Below, one piece after another: positions 8,221 to 17,660 of a stretch of DNA of 64,000 bases (position 1 is the stretch's first letter; every line of letters starts with the position of its first letter). Origin of the DNA: Rhizobium rhododendri. Its GTDB lineage: Bacteria; Pseudomonadota; Alphaproteobacteria; Rhizobiales; Rhizobiaceae. The stretch is taken from positions 496,001 through 560,000 of the forward strand of contig NZ_CP117268.1 in assembly GCF_007000325.2 (NCBI RefSeq), written 5' to 3'. The notes below the pieces were generated by a model. It was not told where the DNA came from, did not search any database, and worked only from the letters and a program-made list of their open reading frames with translations. Both the position numbers and the translations under genes were made by a program.

Positions 8221-8430
8221 TCAATCTGACACGAGATCCGTTCCAAACCATTTTAGGCTCACCGCCTGCAGCGTGCCATCAGTTTTCAGTGTCTCGATGG
8301 CGGCAGTGAATTGACCGGCAAGTTCCATGTCATGCTGGCAAGCCAAAACAAGGCCGACGACATCGGGCCGGAACGGTCGGTCGACAAGGGGGAGACCTTT
8401 CGCGCGCTGTTCGTTGCCGGCGCAATGCCG
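8221..8430 (-). pseudogene. 3' remnant of an amino-acid ABC transporter binding protein
   Basis: Only the C-terminus is recognisable: DRPFRPDVVGLVL, then FTAAIETLKTDGTLQAVSLK and WFGTDLVSD, as in SBP_bac_3 proteins, where this helix closes the second lobe. The frame upstream loses similarity and no membrane or ATPase genes accompany it. It abuts the IS5-type fragment at 8530, which may have caused the truncation. Confidence 0.6.
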
Positions 8431-8529
8431 TGGGCGCCGATCAACAGCTGCGCGTTGGATGGAAAACCACGAGGCCGTGCTTTGCACTGAGCTCATTGCA
8501 GATTCTCATTTTCTTGAAAGGAGATTGCT

Positions 8530-8880
8530 CTGCGCCGTCACGAATTGAGCGACGAGGAATGGGCTATCATTGCACCTCTGCTGCCGAACAACAGCCGTGG
8601 AATTGAACGTGTTGATGACCGTTGGGTCATCAACGGTATCCTCTGGCGTTTCAGGACTGGTTCAACTTGGCGAGATGTGCCGGAGCGTTATGGCCCGCGC
8701 ACGACGCTTTACAATCGGTTCTCCCGATGGCGCAAGGCGGGCGTCTGGGATCGTCTTCCGGACGCCGTTTCAAAGCGTTAAGATGGAGACATAGTGATGG
8801 TCGACAGTACTTGTGTTCGCGTCTGTCGCAGTCCGCCGAAAGTCTGGGCAAAGTACGTGTTGATGGCGAGCATCAGTTAC
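8530..8880 (+). pseudogene. IS5-family transposase remnant
   Basis: The 5' part reads LSDEEWAIIAPLLPNNSRG, WRFRTGSTWRDVPERYGP and LYNRFSRWRKAGVWDRL, the conserved N-terminal region of IS5/IS427-type transposases. A second, shifted frame then gives GDIVMVDSTCVRV, with the catalytic Asp region. Similarity ends near 8880; no second catalytic Asp, Glu or right end was found. It is a dead fragment. Confidence 0.8.
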
Positions 8881-9415
8881 TGTGGCGATGTCTGTACTTT
8901 CGCTTTGTCACTATTACCTCCAGTTGCTTGTCGGCTCCGGAGAAGTCCGGCGTATTGAACAAATCGGAGGTTTAAAATCCATTCCAGCAGTCGGTATGCA
9001 GCTCATCCGTTATCGGCACGGCGAGTTTGGCCTCACAGGCCCACGTGTCTTGCTGCCGGTCCTCAAGATGATGGCAATGGCAATGACATCGGTAGGGGCG
9101 ATGACGCTGCGACAGCGGTGTTCCTGCTGATGATGAGGCGATCATCCACGTCGTTCTCGGCCGACAATGCCGCGAAGCCCCGATACGGCCTCTCATCTCG
9201 GATGGTCTGGCGCCGGTCCGGCCTTGGCCTGCAACGGCTTCGCCGACCTTCTTCCCCTGACCGCAAGCGGCCATTCCTCGCGAGCCAACAAGCTCGGCTA
9301 CCGCCGTCCTCCGCTGGCGCTGTGGTCCTTTGGATGCAGCAGGCCAACCCGTCGCCTCTCGACCGCCATCGAGGCCGCATCGGGCGGCTTCGAACAACTC
9401 TCAGGAGAAACGACA
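8881..9415. other. Gap before DUF736 gene, no gene recognised
   Basis: Long frames exist on both strands because of high GC, but none resembles a protein I know or has a credible start. The last 30 bases hold the AGGAGA ribosome site (9402-9407) of the DUF736 gene. Confidence 0.45.
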
Positions 9416-9715
9416 ATGGCTCAGATCGGCACCTTCACCCGCGACGAAACCGGCGCCTACAACGGTACCATCAAGACCCTCACCCTCAACGTCAAGGCAT
9501 CAATCAAACCCTGCGACCGCGACAACGATCGCGCCCCGGACTTCCGGGTCACAGCAACGGGTGTCGAGTTCGGAGCCGGCTGGAGCCGGACCGCCCGGGA
9601 AACCGGCGCCGAATACCTCTCGCTCAAGCTCGACGATCCGTCCTTCACAGCTCCGGTCTATGCCTCCCTCGTCCAGGGCGACAAAGGCGAGCACAAGCTC
9701 ATCTGGTCCCGCTGA
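9416..9715 (+). CDS. DUF736 family protein
   Basis: The 99-residue protein starts at 9416 with AGGAGA 8 bases upstream. It matches the DUF736 pattern throughout: MAQIGTFTRDETGAYNGTI at the N-terminus, RAPDFRVTATGVEFGAGW in the middle and YLSLKLDDPSFTAPVYASL near the end. DUF736 proteins are very common on rhizobial plasmids, often several per plasmid, and have no established function. A truncated paralogue lies at 13085-13255 on the other strand. The predicted fold is small and beta-rich, without a signal peptide. Confidence 0.9.
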   Translation: MAQIGTFTRDETGAYNGTIKTLTLNVKASIKPCDRDNDRAPDFRVTATGVEFGAGWSRTARETGAEYLSLKLDDPSFTAPVYASLVQGDKGEHKLIWSR

Positions 9716-9751
9716 CCAGAAACACGGCGCTCCGCCCACAGCGGGGCGCCC

Positions 9752-10684
9752 TCATTCGATCACATAGCCCAGCGCGCGATAACCCACTCGTCGCTTTGCC
9801 GCCATCCGGGCCAGAACGGGAACGGTGCTATCGACGTAATCGACGACCAAGACGTCTTTCTTACCGTCATGCTGACGATGCAGACGTCCGACATACTGCG
9901 CCAAAGTGCCTTTCCAGGCGATCGGCATGGTGAGGAACAACGTGTCGAGCCGGGCGTCATCGAAGCCTTCCCCGATATAGCGGCCTATCGCAAGTATCAG
10001 ACGCTCATCATCGTCTGCGACATTCAACGCCGTGTTGGCTTGCTTGCGATCCTTCGCCGACATGCCGCCACGTAGCACCACCAGATTTTTTACAAACGGT
10101 GAGAACTTCTGCTGCAGATAATCAAGGTGATCCTTACGCTCCGTCAGCAGGATGGGCGAACGTTTGGCCTCGAGGGACTTCAACACGTCATCGAATATCA
10201 GGTCATTTCGGCCTTGGTCCTGCGCAAGGGCCGCATAGATCGCTGGCATTGACGGGCGCTCTGCCGAGACGAGTGACGCTGGTAACTCAAACTTCGTCGA
10301 ACGGTCGCGGGCACGGTGGCGCATACCACGCTCGGCAGCTTGAACTCTTGCATCGACCCGATGGCGAACGGGACCGCATTGCATGAAGATGATCGGATGA
10401 TGGCCGTCCTTTCGGGCGACCGTCGCTGATAGGCCAACCACGTATCGCGCCTTGGATCTGCGAGCGACAAGTTCAAAACTTGCAGCGGACAGATGGTGGC
10501 ACTCGTCCACAATCAGATGACCGTAATTTCCCACGATGTCATCGACCTCGCCATTGCGAACCAGGCTTTGGATCAGCGCCACATCGATGATCCCTGTTGG
10601 CTTCCTTTTCCCGCCACCGATGATGCCGATCTGCTTTGGGTCGATGCTCAGGAAGGAACTCAGACGCTCTATCACGACTGACAC
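9752..10684 (-). pseudogene. C-terminal half of a TOTE-type primase-helicase (split gene)
   Basis: This 310-codon frame (GTG at 10684) holds only the later superfamily-2 helicase motifs: LIVDECHHLSAASFELVA (motif II, DECH), GLSATVARKDGHHPIIFM (motif III) and LAQYVGRLHRQHDGK (motif VI). The Walker A motif and the primase domain are absent. Those are found at 13466-15007 on the plus strand, whose last native residues are HRRELLTQW. This fragment resumes with IERLSSFLSID, so the two halves meet at one codon region. It is therefore half of a gene cut by rearrangement and cannot act alone as a helicase. Confidence 0.85.
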
Positions 10685-10699
10685 CGGATTGCCATCTTG

Positions 10700-10925
10700 C
10701 TACTCAGCCCATTCGCCTATTCCCAAATTGGTTGTTCTGATGCACCAGGACGCGCCCATGGCGGCGATGCCCTTCCTTTGCGGTAAGGCATCTGCGTACA
10801 AACGGGCGGTATTACCGTCGATTTTTCCCCAACTGATCGCCAGCGTACGTCCGCCATATTGAGCATCATCGCCGCGCCAAAGCGACTGCGCCCCGCGGGC
10901 GAAACGGCACGGTATACCGTTAGCC
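10700..10925 (-). other. Unrecognised coding-like fragment next to the inversion breakpoint
   Basis: A minus-strand frame without an ATG ends at a TAG at 10700 and reads as a coherent protein of about 75 residues (SLWRGDDAQYGGRTLAISWG, LPQRKGIAAMGASW, IRTTNLGIGEWAE). I do not recognise the family. A stop near 10920 and the lack of a start suggest a remnant. It begins within 25 bases of the break in the primase-helicase gene, so it may be the tail of a gene joined there by rearrangement. Confidence 0.3.
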
Positions 10926-11472
10926 TATCCTGCTCTCTGACCAAATCAGTTTGACCACTGTGCTAACGCGCAACTACTATAACATGGCGACCAGACCGAT
11001 TTCGTGGAAGATGCTGAAGCGGGCCGTCGTCGTGAGGTGTCGGAATGTCGGTGACCGAAACGGTGAGATATCAATAACATCCGAACGAGGCAACGGCTAG
11101 CGCAACGCAGGAGAGGATTACCACCCTCAGCGCATGCCCGAAGAATGCGGGCATAGTGCAAAGCGTTCCGCCTCTCCGTCGTGTTTGAGTAAGTCGGGGC
11201 TGCGTCCGCCAACCGGCCAGACAGGCCGGGCGGGTGTCGGATAGATCTTGATGCCGTCGCAGTTTGCCGACAATACGCAGCGCTAATCAACGCCCTCGAC
11301 GCCAAGCGACGACGATGCATCGCTGCCAGAGCATCGTCACCGGGAACGGCGGAGACCCGCTTGCGGGCTTCGTTCGCGAGGTGAATTGAGACGTCCGCCG
11401 CAGGCGGATCGCCCGGATCATCGGCCTGCCATCCCATCTAATATTAATCCGCCGTGTCCGGTTCTGCCTGTC
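10926..11472. other. Gap before WGR pseudogene, no gene recognised
   Basis: About 550 bases lie between the decayed fragments. No frame on either strand gives a recognisable protein, and no strong hairpin or repeat was noticed. Confidence 0.4.
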
Positions 11473-11743
11473 ATTATCATCCAGCCAAATCAGCTCTACG
11501 TCGAACGCAGGGCCCCCATCAAAAACATGGCCTGTTACTATTCTATGTCGATTGAGCCGAATCTGTTCGGCGAGGTCTGTCTTATCCGCCGATGGGGTCG
11601 CATTTGGCACCGGTGGTCATAGCCGAGTGCATCATTTCACGCCGGAGGAGGAGGCTGGCAACCTCTTCCTTGAACTGCTGCGAAAGAGGCGATCTCATGG
11701 ATACGAACCGAAGCCCCATGGCCGCCCGGAGAGCGTCATCTGA
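11473..11743 (+). pseudogene. WGR-domain protein, start lost and frameshifted
   Basis: The WGR core is clear: IIQPNQLYVERRAP, MSIEPNLFGEVCLIRRWGRI, then in the next frame GTGGHSRVHHFTPEEEAGNL and FLELLRKRRSHGYEP. One extra T in the run at about 11606-11608 (GCATTTGGC) changes frame exactly after WGRI; removing it restores the domain. The expected start before IIQPN reads ATT rather than ATG. WGR domains (about 80 residues) bind nucleic acid and occur as small stand-alone proteins on rhizobial plasmids. With two lesions this copy is dead. Confidence 0.75.
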
Positions 11744-12170
11744 TCGGCTGCGAGAGGAGGACCGCCAGGGCGTGCCTTCCGGTAAACGTGAGACGGGGTC
11801 TCGCCCATTGGATTCAAACGTGATCTTGATCTCGGCGAAGAACGGACTGTTGATCGCGAGCTTCAGGCCAAATTTGTCGTTGCGGAATAACGGGCAGTCC
11901 GCGAAATAGGACCGTAGTGCAAGCGTAGGACGCGGCGCCAATGGACGGTGAGGAAGTCGAAGACGCAGGAAACTCTATCGGCGTCGCGTTGCGGCACGAC
12001 GTCCGGCAGCGCGGTCTTGATTTCGATCACAGAGCGTCGAAAGGCGCCGTGTGGGAACTGATCACTTCCGTGACGGACAGGCGGAACGGGTCTTGGTCGT
12101 CATGGAGCTTCCAGTCTATCATGCCGGTCGATCCGGCAGGGTGGCCTTGGCGATATGGTGAAAGCCACCC
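11744..12170. other. Decayed region, no intact gene
   Basis: The minus strand shows short coding-like pieces, for example MIDWKLHDDQDPFRLSVTEV near 12120 and VIEIKTALPDVVPQRDADRV near 12020, in different frames. They may be parts of one broken gene downstream of the small gene at 12171-12354. No family is recognised. Confidence 0.35.
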
Positions 12171-12354
12171 TCAAAAGGGCGGCTCGGCGCTGAGTCTGAC
12201 TTCCCGTTCGGCCATCAGGACTTCGCGCCCAGCCAGCGCCAGGTCGAGTTCCGCTTCGATCCGGCGACGTTCGTCCGGGTGTACGTTCGTCCGGGTGTGC
12301 GTTCCGCAACTCGGCCTGCAGTTCCACGATGCTCCGTTCCAGTTCGTTTGCCAT
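12171..12354 (-). pseudogene. Small plasmid protein split by a 16-bp tandem duplication
   Basis: From ATG at 12354 the frame reads MANELERSIVELQAELRNAH and then runs into a perfect 16-bp tandem repeat (12267-12298) that shifts frame. Removing one repeat copy restores a 55-residue protein continuing PDERRRIEAELDLALAGREV and ending SAEPPF before the stop at 12171. The restored protein is charged and probably helical, possibly a coiled coil. I do not recognise its family. The duplication looks recent because both copies are identical. Confidence 0.55.
12267..12298. repeat. 16-bp perfect tandem duplication
   Basis: ACGTTCGTCCGGGTGT occurs twice in a row (12267-12282 and 12283-12298). Sixteen is not a multiple of three, so it breaks the overlapping minus-strand small gene. 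Confidence 0.95.
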
Positions 12355-12760
12355 CGTCGTCTCCTTGACGTTTGTTAAAGACGACGCCCGCGGTCATGGA
12401 GGGATGGAGGGGTCAACGGTCGCGATAGAGACCGGCGGAGCCGGCAGGGTGAGCCGAACTTCTGTGGTCGGGCCTCAGGATCGGGCAAGAAATTTCGGGG
12501 ACCCGCTCGTCCTAGGCCTTCATGCCGCCATGGCATCCTCGGTTGGACGCAGCAGACATTCCCTCTCCGTACTGCCCATTGATCCGCAAGTGGGCTCGAT
12601 GCCCGCGTGCGGATCCACCAATACAGATGCACCGTGATGCGCCAAATACGCGGTAGCTGTGGAAAAATCAGCAAATCGCTGCTCTTGGCGGGGTGGGTCG
12701 ATGACAGGGCTGTGATCCTCTGTCAGGGATTTTCGCACGAATGACAATGGGGAGAACGAT
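12355..12760. other. Gap upstream of the HU gene, no gene recognised
   Basis: About 400 bases precede the HU-like gene. No frame on either strand looks like a known protein. The last 30 bases contain the GGGGAG ribosome site of the HU gene; no clear promoter hexamers were identified. Confidence 0.4.
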
Positions 12761-13039
12761 ATGACGACCACCAATGAAATTGCCGACAAGATCGCCGACG
12801 AGCACAGTCTCACGAAGGCCCAGGGAAAGGCGATCGTCGAAGCGGTGATTGCATCGATCATAGAGGCAGCGATTGCCGGCGACGAAACGAGCCTTCCCGG
12901 CTTCGGAAAATTCAAGGTGAAAGATACACCGGAGCGCGAGGCGCGCAATCCCGCGACCGGAGCGGCCATCAAGGTCGCCGCCGCCAAGAAGCTGGTGTTC
13001 ACACCAGCCAAGGCGCTGAAGGATGCGCTCAACAAGTGA
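12761..13039 (+). CDS. HU-family DNA-binding protein
   Basis: The 92-residue product has the full length and layout of HU/IHF proteins: two N-terminal helices (NEIADKIADEHSLTKAQGKA), the turn LPGFGKFKVKDTPEREARNP that leads into the DNA-gripping arm, and the C-terminal helix KKLVFTPAKALKDALN. It would form a dimer that bends DNA and helps compact the nucleoid or assist recombination. GGGGAG lies 9 bases before the ATG and a hairpin follows the stop. In this decayed region it is one of the few intact genes. It is more likely a plasmid-borne HU paralogue than the chromosomal one. Confidence 0.92.
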   Translation: MTTTNEIADKIADEHSLTKAQGKAIVEAVIASIIEAAIAGDETSLPGFGKFKVKDTPEREARNPATGAAIKVAAAKKLVFTPAKALKDALNK

Positions 13040-13047
13040 TCTGAGGA

Positions 13048-13074
13048 AAGCCCCGCCCGGATCGAGCGGGGCTT
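13048..13074 (+). terminator. Hairpin terminator after the HU gene
   Basis: AAGCCCCGC (13048-13056) and GCGGGGCTT (13066-13074) form a perfect 9-bp stem with a 9-base loop, 9 bases beyond the HU stop. No long T-run follows, but the stem is strong and could also serve the convergent DUF736 remnant. Confidence 0.65.
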
Positions 13075-13084
13075 CGATGTCTGA

Positions 13085-13255
13085 TCAGCGGCGGGTGTTG
13101 CGCGACCAGATGAGCTGCAGTCCCTCGTGTCCCTGGATTTCACTGAGCGTCGCGTAGATCGGGGCCGGAAAACTCGGATCGTCAAGTTTGACCGAGATGC
13201 AGGCGCGCTCGGTTTCCCGGGCCTGCTTCTGCCAGCCTGCGCCGAATTCGACATT
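13085..13255 (-). pseudogene. DUF736 protein, N-terminal half missing
   Basis: The minus strand encodes [35 protein letters not shown] and [12 protein letters not shown] before a stop at 13085. This is the C-terminal half of a DUF736 protein, clearly related to the intact copy at 9416-9715 but not identical. It lacks the first ~40 residues and a start; homology ends exactly at the 20-bp palindrome at 13254. The truncation therefore seems linked to whatever recombined at that palindrome. Confidence 0.8.
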
Positions 13256-13273
13256 ATGCGGTGCACCGCATAA
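13254..13273. repeat. 20-bp perfect palindrome TTATGCGGTGCACCGCATAA
   Basis: The sequence equals its own reverse complement and lies exactly where the DUF736 remnant loses homology. A related pair occurs just downstream: ATTATGCGGAG at 13296-13306 and its reverse complement CTCCGCATAAT at 13354-13364. The repeated TTATGCGG core suggests recombinase binding sites or element ends; the enzyme is unknown. Confidence 0.8.
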
Positions 13274-13295
13274 GGTCGATTATGCATAGAGCGGG

Positions 13296-13364
13296 ATTAT
13301 GCGGAGCGTTGGTCGCTGAAGCCTGCTTTTGCCGATGCTCGCGGTGGATTTTACTCCGCATAAT
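13296..13364. repeat. 11-bp inverted repeat sharing the TTATGCGG core
   Basis: ATTATGCGGAG (13296-13306) and CTCCGCATAAT (13354-13364) are perfect inverted repeats 47 bases apart, sharing the half-site of the palindrome at 13254-13273. They lie upstream of the primase-helicase fragment and could alternatively be operators for it. Confidence 0.7.
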
Positions 13365-13465
13365 TCCGGAGCCTTCTGTGCCGCTGAGATGGATAGTGCG
13401 TCTTAAAATGCGGACGTCTTTGGCCTATGCTGATCCGCATGATCATTTAGGCGGAAGCTTCAAAG

Positions 13466-15007
13466 TTGGCGGAAAAGAATGATGCTTGGGAGAACATTGC
13501 TCGCATTCGACGGCGGTTAGCCGATCTGAATGAAGAGCGGATGGCGCTTGAGCGTGAGCTGGAAGTGTTTGAGCAACAGCTGATTTCCGATAGCCAGATT
13601 GCCGCCGAAAAGCCAGCCTTCACCGATGCCCCTGTTACCAACAGCTCGCCGTCGATGGAGAAGGTGGAGTTATTCCGGCAGTTGTTTGCCGGGCGCCCCG
13701 ATGTCTTTCCGGTGCGATGGGAAAATAGAAAGGATGGACGCACCGGCTATTCGCCATCCTGTTCCAACGAGTGGGCGAAAGGAATCTGCGGCAAGCCGAA
13801 GGTGAAATGTGGGGACTGCCCGCATCAGGCGTTCATCCCGTATTCCGAGGATATCATCGAAAAGCACCTTCGTGGCGGCGATGCCCGTTCAAGCGACTTT
13901 GTTGCCGGCGTATATCCATTGCTGCAAGACGAAACATGCTGGTTCCTTGCTGCTGACTTCGACAAGGAAAGCTGGGCGGACGATACCAGAGCGTTGCTGG
14001 CAACCTGTCACGCAAAAGGAATTGCCGCAGCCCTCGAACGGTCGAGGTCGGGAAACGGCGGCCATGTCTGGATATTCTTCTCCGAACCCGTTCCCGCGAA
14101 GGTCGCCCGACAACTGGGGGCCGCACTGATCACAGAGACGATGGAGAACCGCCCCGAGATCGGCTTCACGTCCTATGACCGTTTCTTTCCCAACCAGGAT
14201 ACCATGCCACTTGGCGGCTTCGGCAATCTGATCGCGCTTCCCCTGCAAAGGAAAGCTCGCGAAAATGGAAACAGCGTTTTTATCGATGGCGACCTGCAAC
14301 CCTACGATGACCAGTGGGCATACCTGTCGTCTTTACCCAGGTTGTCGGCGGACGAAGTCTTCAGGATCGCCGACGAAGCCGAATTGTCGGGGCGGGTCTT
14401 GGGCGTCCGGATGCCGGTCGATGACGAACATGCCGATGAGCCGTGGATGATGTTGCCGTCACGTCGGAGCGAGCCGCGGCGAATTGAGGCTGCGATCCCG
14501 CAAAGCATCAAGGTCGTGATCGCCGATCAGGTTTATATCGATAGGACCGAGCTTCCGTCCGCGCTGATTGCGCAGTTCGTGCGCCTGGCAGCATTCCAGA
14601 ACCCGGAATTTTATCGTGCGCAAGCAATGCGATTGCCGACATTCGGCAAGCCGCGGATCATCTCCTGTGCCGAGCTTCATCCACGCCATGTCGCGCTGCC
14701 ACGAGGCTGCTTCGACGAAGCAATTGAGCTCGTCAAGAGCCATGGCGCGACCGCCATTTTGGAGGATCACCGCGAAGACGGAGATGCGCTACCCGCCGGC
14801 GTCTCGTTCCAAGGGGAACTGCGACGGCCACAATCGCGGGCCTTTGCTGCTCTTGTCGCCAACGACAACGGCGTGCTCGCCGCGACGACCGCCTTCGGCA
14901 AGACAGTTGTCGCTGCTGCACTCATTGCACATCGAAGCCGCAACACGCTGGTTCTTGTTCACCGCAGGGAGCTTCTCACCCAATGGGACAGGCGTATCCA
15001 TTTCTAA
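13466..15007 (+). pseudogene. N-terminal part of a TOTE-type primase-helicase (split gene)
   Basis: The frame opens at TTG 13466 with GGAAG about 8 bases upstream. Residues 1-45 are a charged coiled coil (RIRRRLADLNEERMALEREL). An archaeo-eukaryotic primase domain follows, with the DxD metal site (WFLAADFDKESW), the GNGGHVWIFF motif and YDRFFPNQDTMP, as in TOTE conflict-system primases. Then comes the start of a superfamily-2 helicase: ATTAFGKTVVAAAL (Walker A equivalent) and LVLVHRRELLTQW (motif Ia). Native sequence stops there and six foreign codons precede the stop. The rest lies inverted at 9752-10684. Intact relatives join primase and helicase in one chain, thought to act in defence against invading DNA. 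The primase part alone might fold, but the helicase is lost. Confidence 0.85.
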
Positions 15008-15912
15008 GCGAACGGGTTTTTTGGCGAATAAGCGGATCGGTGATGCGGAAAGGCCATTGTGCAGACCGCGATTTATACGATTGCGCAAACCTTCCTGTCC
15101 CCGAAAGAGTCTATCGGCTAGTGCGCGAATCGGCGATCAAGCAAAATCGCCCTTGCGCGAAAGAGAGTTTGGGCGACTAAGACGTCGAGCGTTTTCAATT
15201 TATCGGCTAAAATGACATCCCTGAATTTTGGGCGCGGGTGCGTCATCGTAACCTGCTCTCACTCCAGTCGCCGCATTTCGGCACCCACCCTGCCGCAGAA
15301 TTGCCGGACCGCGCGATTCCGAGCGACGCTAGTACCGATAAGTTCCGGTTTCGACAGGCTCATGTCCCGAAAGCGCTACGATCACGCCGGATCGCATTTC
15401 CCGGCCGCTCAGGAAAGTCGGCCCCAGCACCATGCCGAGGCCGGCGACACAAGCATGGTACCAGTTTAATGACCTCAACCACGAGCAGGCCCAAAGGCGT
15501 ACCGATGCTGAAGAAACCCTGGCTGTTTACGACGTATACCCCACCGCTTGTTCGGCAGCCGAGAAACAGCGACTTAAGTCTGAAATAAGCAGCTTTAATA
15601 GTTTCGGATGATAAAGGCTTTGGGTCGGGCGCTGTTGGCGGGTCCGCTGCTGCGTTTCGGAGCAACTTCTGTGCAGGCAAAGAGGCGGTCTCGACCCTAG
15701 TTGCGACTTGCGGCTCAAGCGCGAAGAATTTCGCCGTCTCCCGCAAGGGAGTTTATGATACAGCTTCGACCACGAAACATTGGTGTCGAGATTTACAGCT
15801 GAGGATTGACGGGCGATTTCTGGGAAGACGTCATTTAAACTCGGCGGGACGGGAAACGCCGGCGCTGAGGTCCGCATCCAGGGTGAGATTAAGCGTTGCG
15901 ACCATAATCCAC
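15008..15912. other. Junction region, only gene scraps
   Basis: This 0.9-kb stretch follows the breakpoint in the primase-helicase gene. Apart from the LysR scrap nothing is recognisable, and no mobile-element end was identified that would explain the break. Confidence 0.4.
15259..15450 (-). pseudogene. LysR-type regulator, C-terminal scrap
   Basis: The minus strand reads GLGMVLGPTFLSGREMRSGV followed, after a one-base shift, by RNRAVRQFCGRVGAEMRRLE and a stop at 15259. This is the end of a LysR substrate-binding domain. The DNA-binding part is absent. The surrounding 15008-15912 contains no intact gene; a plus-strand frame near 15465-15610 (FNDLNHEQAQRRTDAEETLA) looks coding-like but is not recognised. 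Confidence 0.5.
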
Positions 15913-17660
15913 TCACCCCCGATCAGCTACCCCGAGCAACAAGTCGAGATCCGGCTCGGTCGTCGCGAGTGTCGGGCGGCAGTCATGGTCGAAGATGCTG
16001 GTGGCCAGCGCACGCTTTTGTCTTTGAGCACGTCCATTTTTTCTTCAATCGGGTCGGCGGCAACCAGCCGGTAGACGAAGATCGGCTTAGCCTGGCCGAT
16101 CCTGTGGGCCCGGTCGAGAGCTTGTTCCTCGACCGCCGGGTTCCACCAGGGATCGTAGAGGATCACTGTATCGGCGGCGGTCAGGTTCAGTCCGACACCG
16201 CCGGCCTTAAGGCTTATGAAGAAGACAGGCATTTCTTCATTTGGAACGACATTACCTGCGCTGCACGATCGATGGTATCGCCGGTGAGCAAGGCATAGGC
16301 GATGCCCGCGTCATCTAATCGCTTCCCGATCAACTCCAGCATAGATGTGAACTGGGAGAATACGATGACTTGCGGCCTTCATCGATCAGATTGGCGACCA
16401 ACTCGATCAGCTGTTCGAGCTTCAAGAGGCGCGGATCGCAGCAGGCCTGACGCAGTTTCAGCAGGGCATCCAGAATGACGATATGGCTGGGGGCGAGGCC
16501 TTTCTCGGCGATTGCCGCCTGAACTTTTGCATGCATCGCTAGCCGGATGGATTCGTAAAACGTCCGCTGACCTGCAGAAAGCTCTACTTTTTCGGTTATC
16601 ACGGTTTTTGGCGGCAATTCGGCCGCCACCTCTTCCTTCGTTCGCCGCAGCAGAAAGGGCTTGATACGGGTTGCTAACAGCCGCGAGCTTGCCGTGTCAC
16701 CCTTCTTTTCAATCGGCGTCCGCCACTGACGGGTAAAACTCTTCAAATCGCCGAGAAACCCCGGCGCAATGAAGTGAAACAGCGACCATACTTCGCCGCG
16801 GTCATTTTCCAGCGGCGTCCCGGTTTAGGCAAAAGCGATGCGGCGATTTTAGCCCATGTACCAGCTTCGTCTTCGCGGCATTTGCGTTCTTGATGACCTG
16901 CGCCTCATCAAGGAAGACCATGTGCCAACCGCGCTCGGCAAGGATGGCTTGGTCGTGTGCCAGCAGCGGATAGGTGGTTAGCATAAGATCAACAGCCTCA
17001 AGGCTTTGGAAATGCTTCTTGCGGTCGGCACCTTGCAGAACGAGTATGGATAATTCCGGCGCAAATTTTCCGGGTTCCGTCGCCCAATTGACCATGAGGC
17101 TGGTGGGAGCGACGACTAGAACGCGGGTCGATAGTCGCCCAGTGGCTTCTCGATGGCGATCAGGCCTAGCGCCTGGACCGTTTTTCCGAAACCCAACCCG
17201 AAAGGATGCCGCCAAGCCCAACACCCTTGAGAAACGCCAACGATGCCAGCCCGTGCGCCTAATAGGGCCGCAATGTCGCATTAAGCCACGGCGGCAGGTC
17301 GACTGCAGGAATGCCGTCGTGGCCGCGTAGCTTTTTCCCCAGCGCAAGCACTCTTTGACCGCCCTGCCAGACGGCGCCGGCGGCTTCCTCCAGATCGGCA
17401 AGGCTTGCGGCATCAAGCGACGACAACCGCAGTCGCCCGTCCGCACCACACCTCCAGCCAGATTGAACAGATCGAACAACGTCCTGATGAGTGGCAGTAT
17501 ACTGCCGACAGGAGCAGCCAGCACCTTGCCGCCTTGTAGCGGCAGGAACAGCGGCTCATGCTCTCCCAGGAGATCCAACGCTGACTGGAAAACCACGGAC
17601 CGCATAACGCGCAGCTGGCCGGAAGGCCGAAATGTATGCGGCAGATGCGGCAATCATCAC
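15913..17660 (-). pseudogene. SNF2-family helicase, N-terminally truncated with several frameshifts
   Basis: Pieces in three frames line up as one SNF2/Rad54-like protein read from right to left: LRVMRSVVFQSALDLLGEHE, VLVVAPTSLMVNWATE (motif Ia), MVFLDEAQVIKN (motif II, DEAQ), LLATRIKPFLLRRTKEEVA, LDALLKLRQACCDPRLLKLE and finally [33 protein letters not shown] (motif VI). At the Walker A site two bases are missing, so the GFGKTVQA stretch is out of frame. At least four shifts are needed to read it through, and the usual N-terminal SWIM zinc-finger region is gone. It is a clear dead gene. Such helicases often sit in defence or plasmid islands. Confidence 0.85.

Noticed and set aside
8881..9415. 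Possible small minus-strand gene ending near 8972
   Set aside because: Only the last ~35 residues look protein-like and no family, start or ribosome site could be found.
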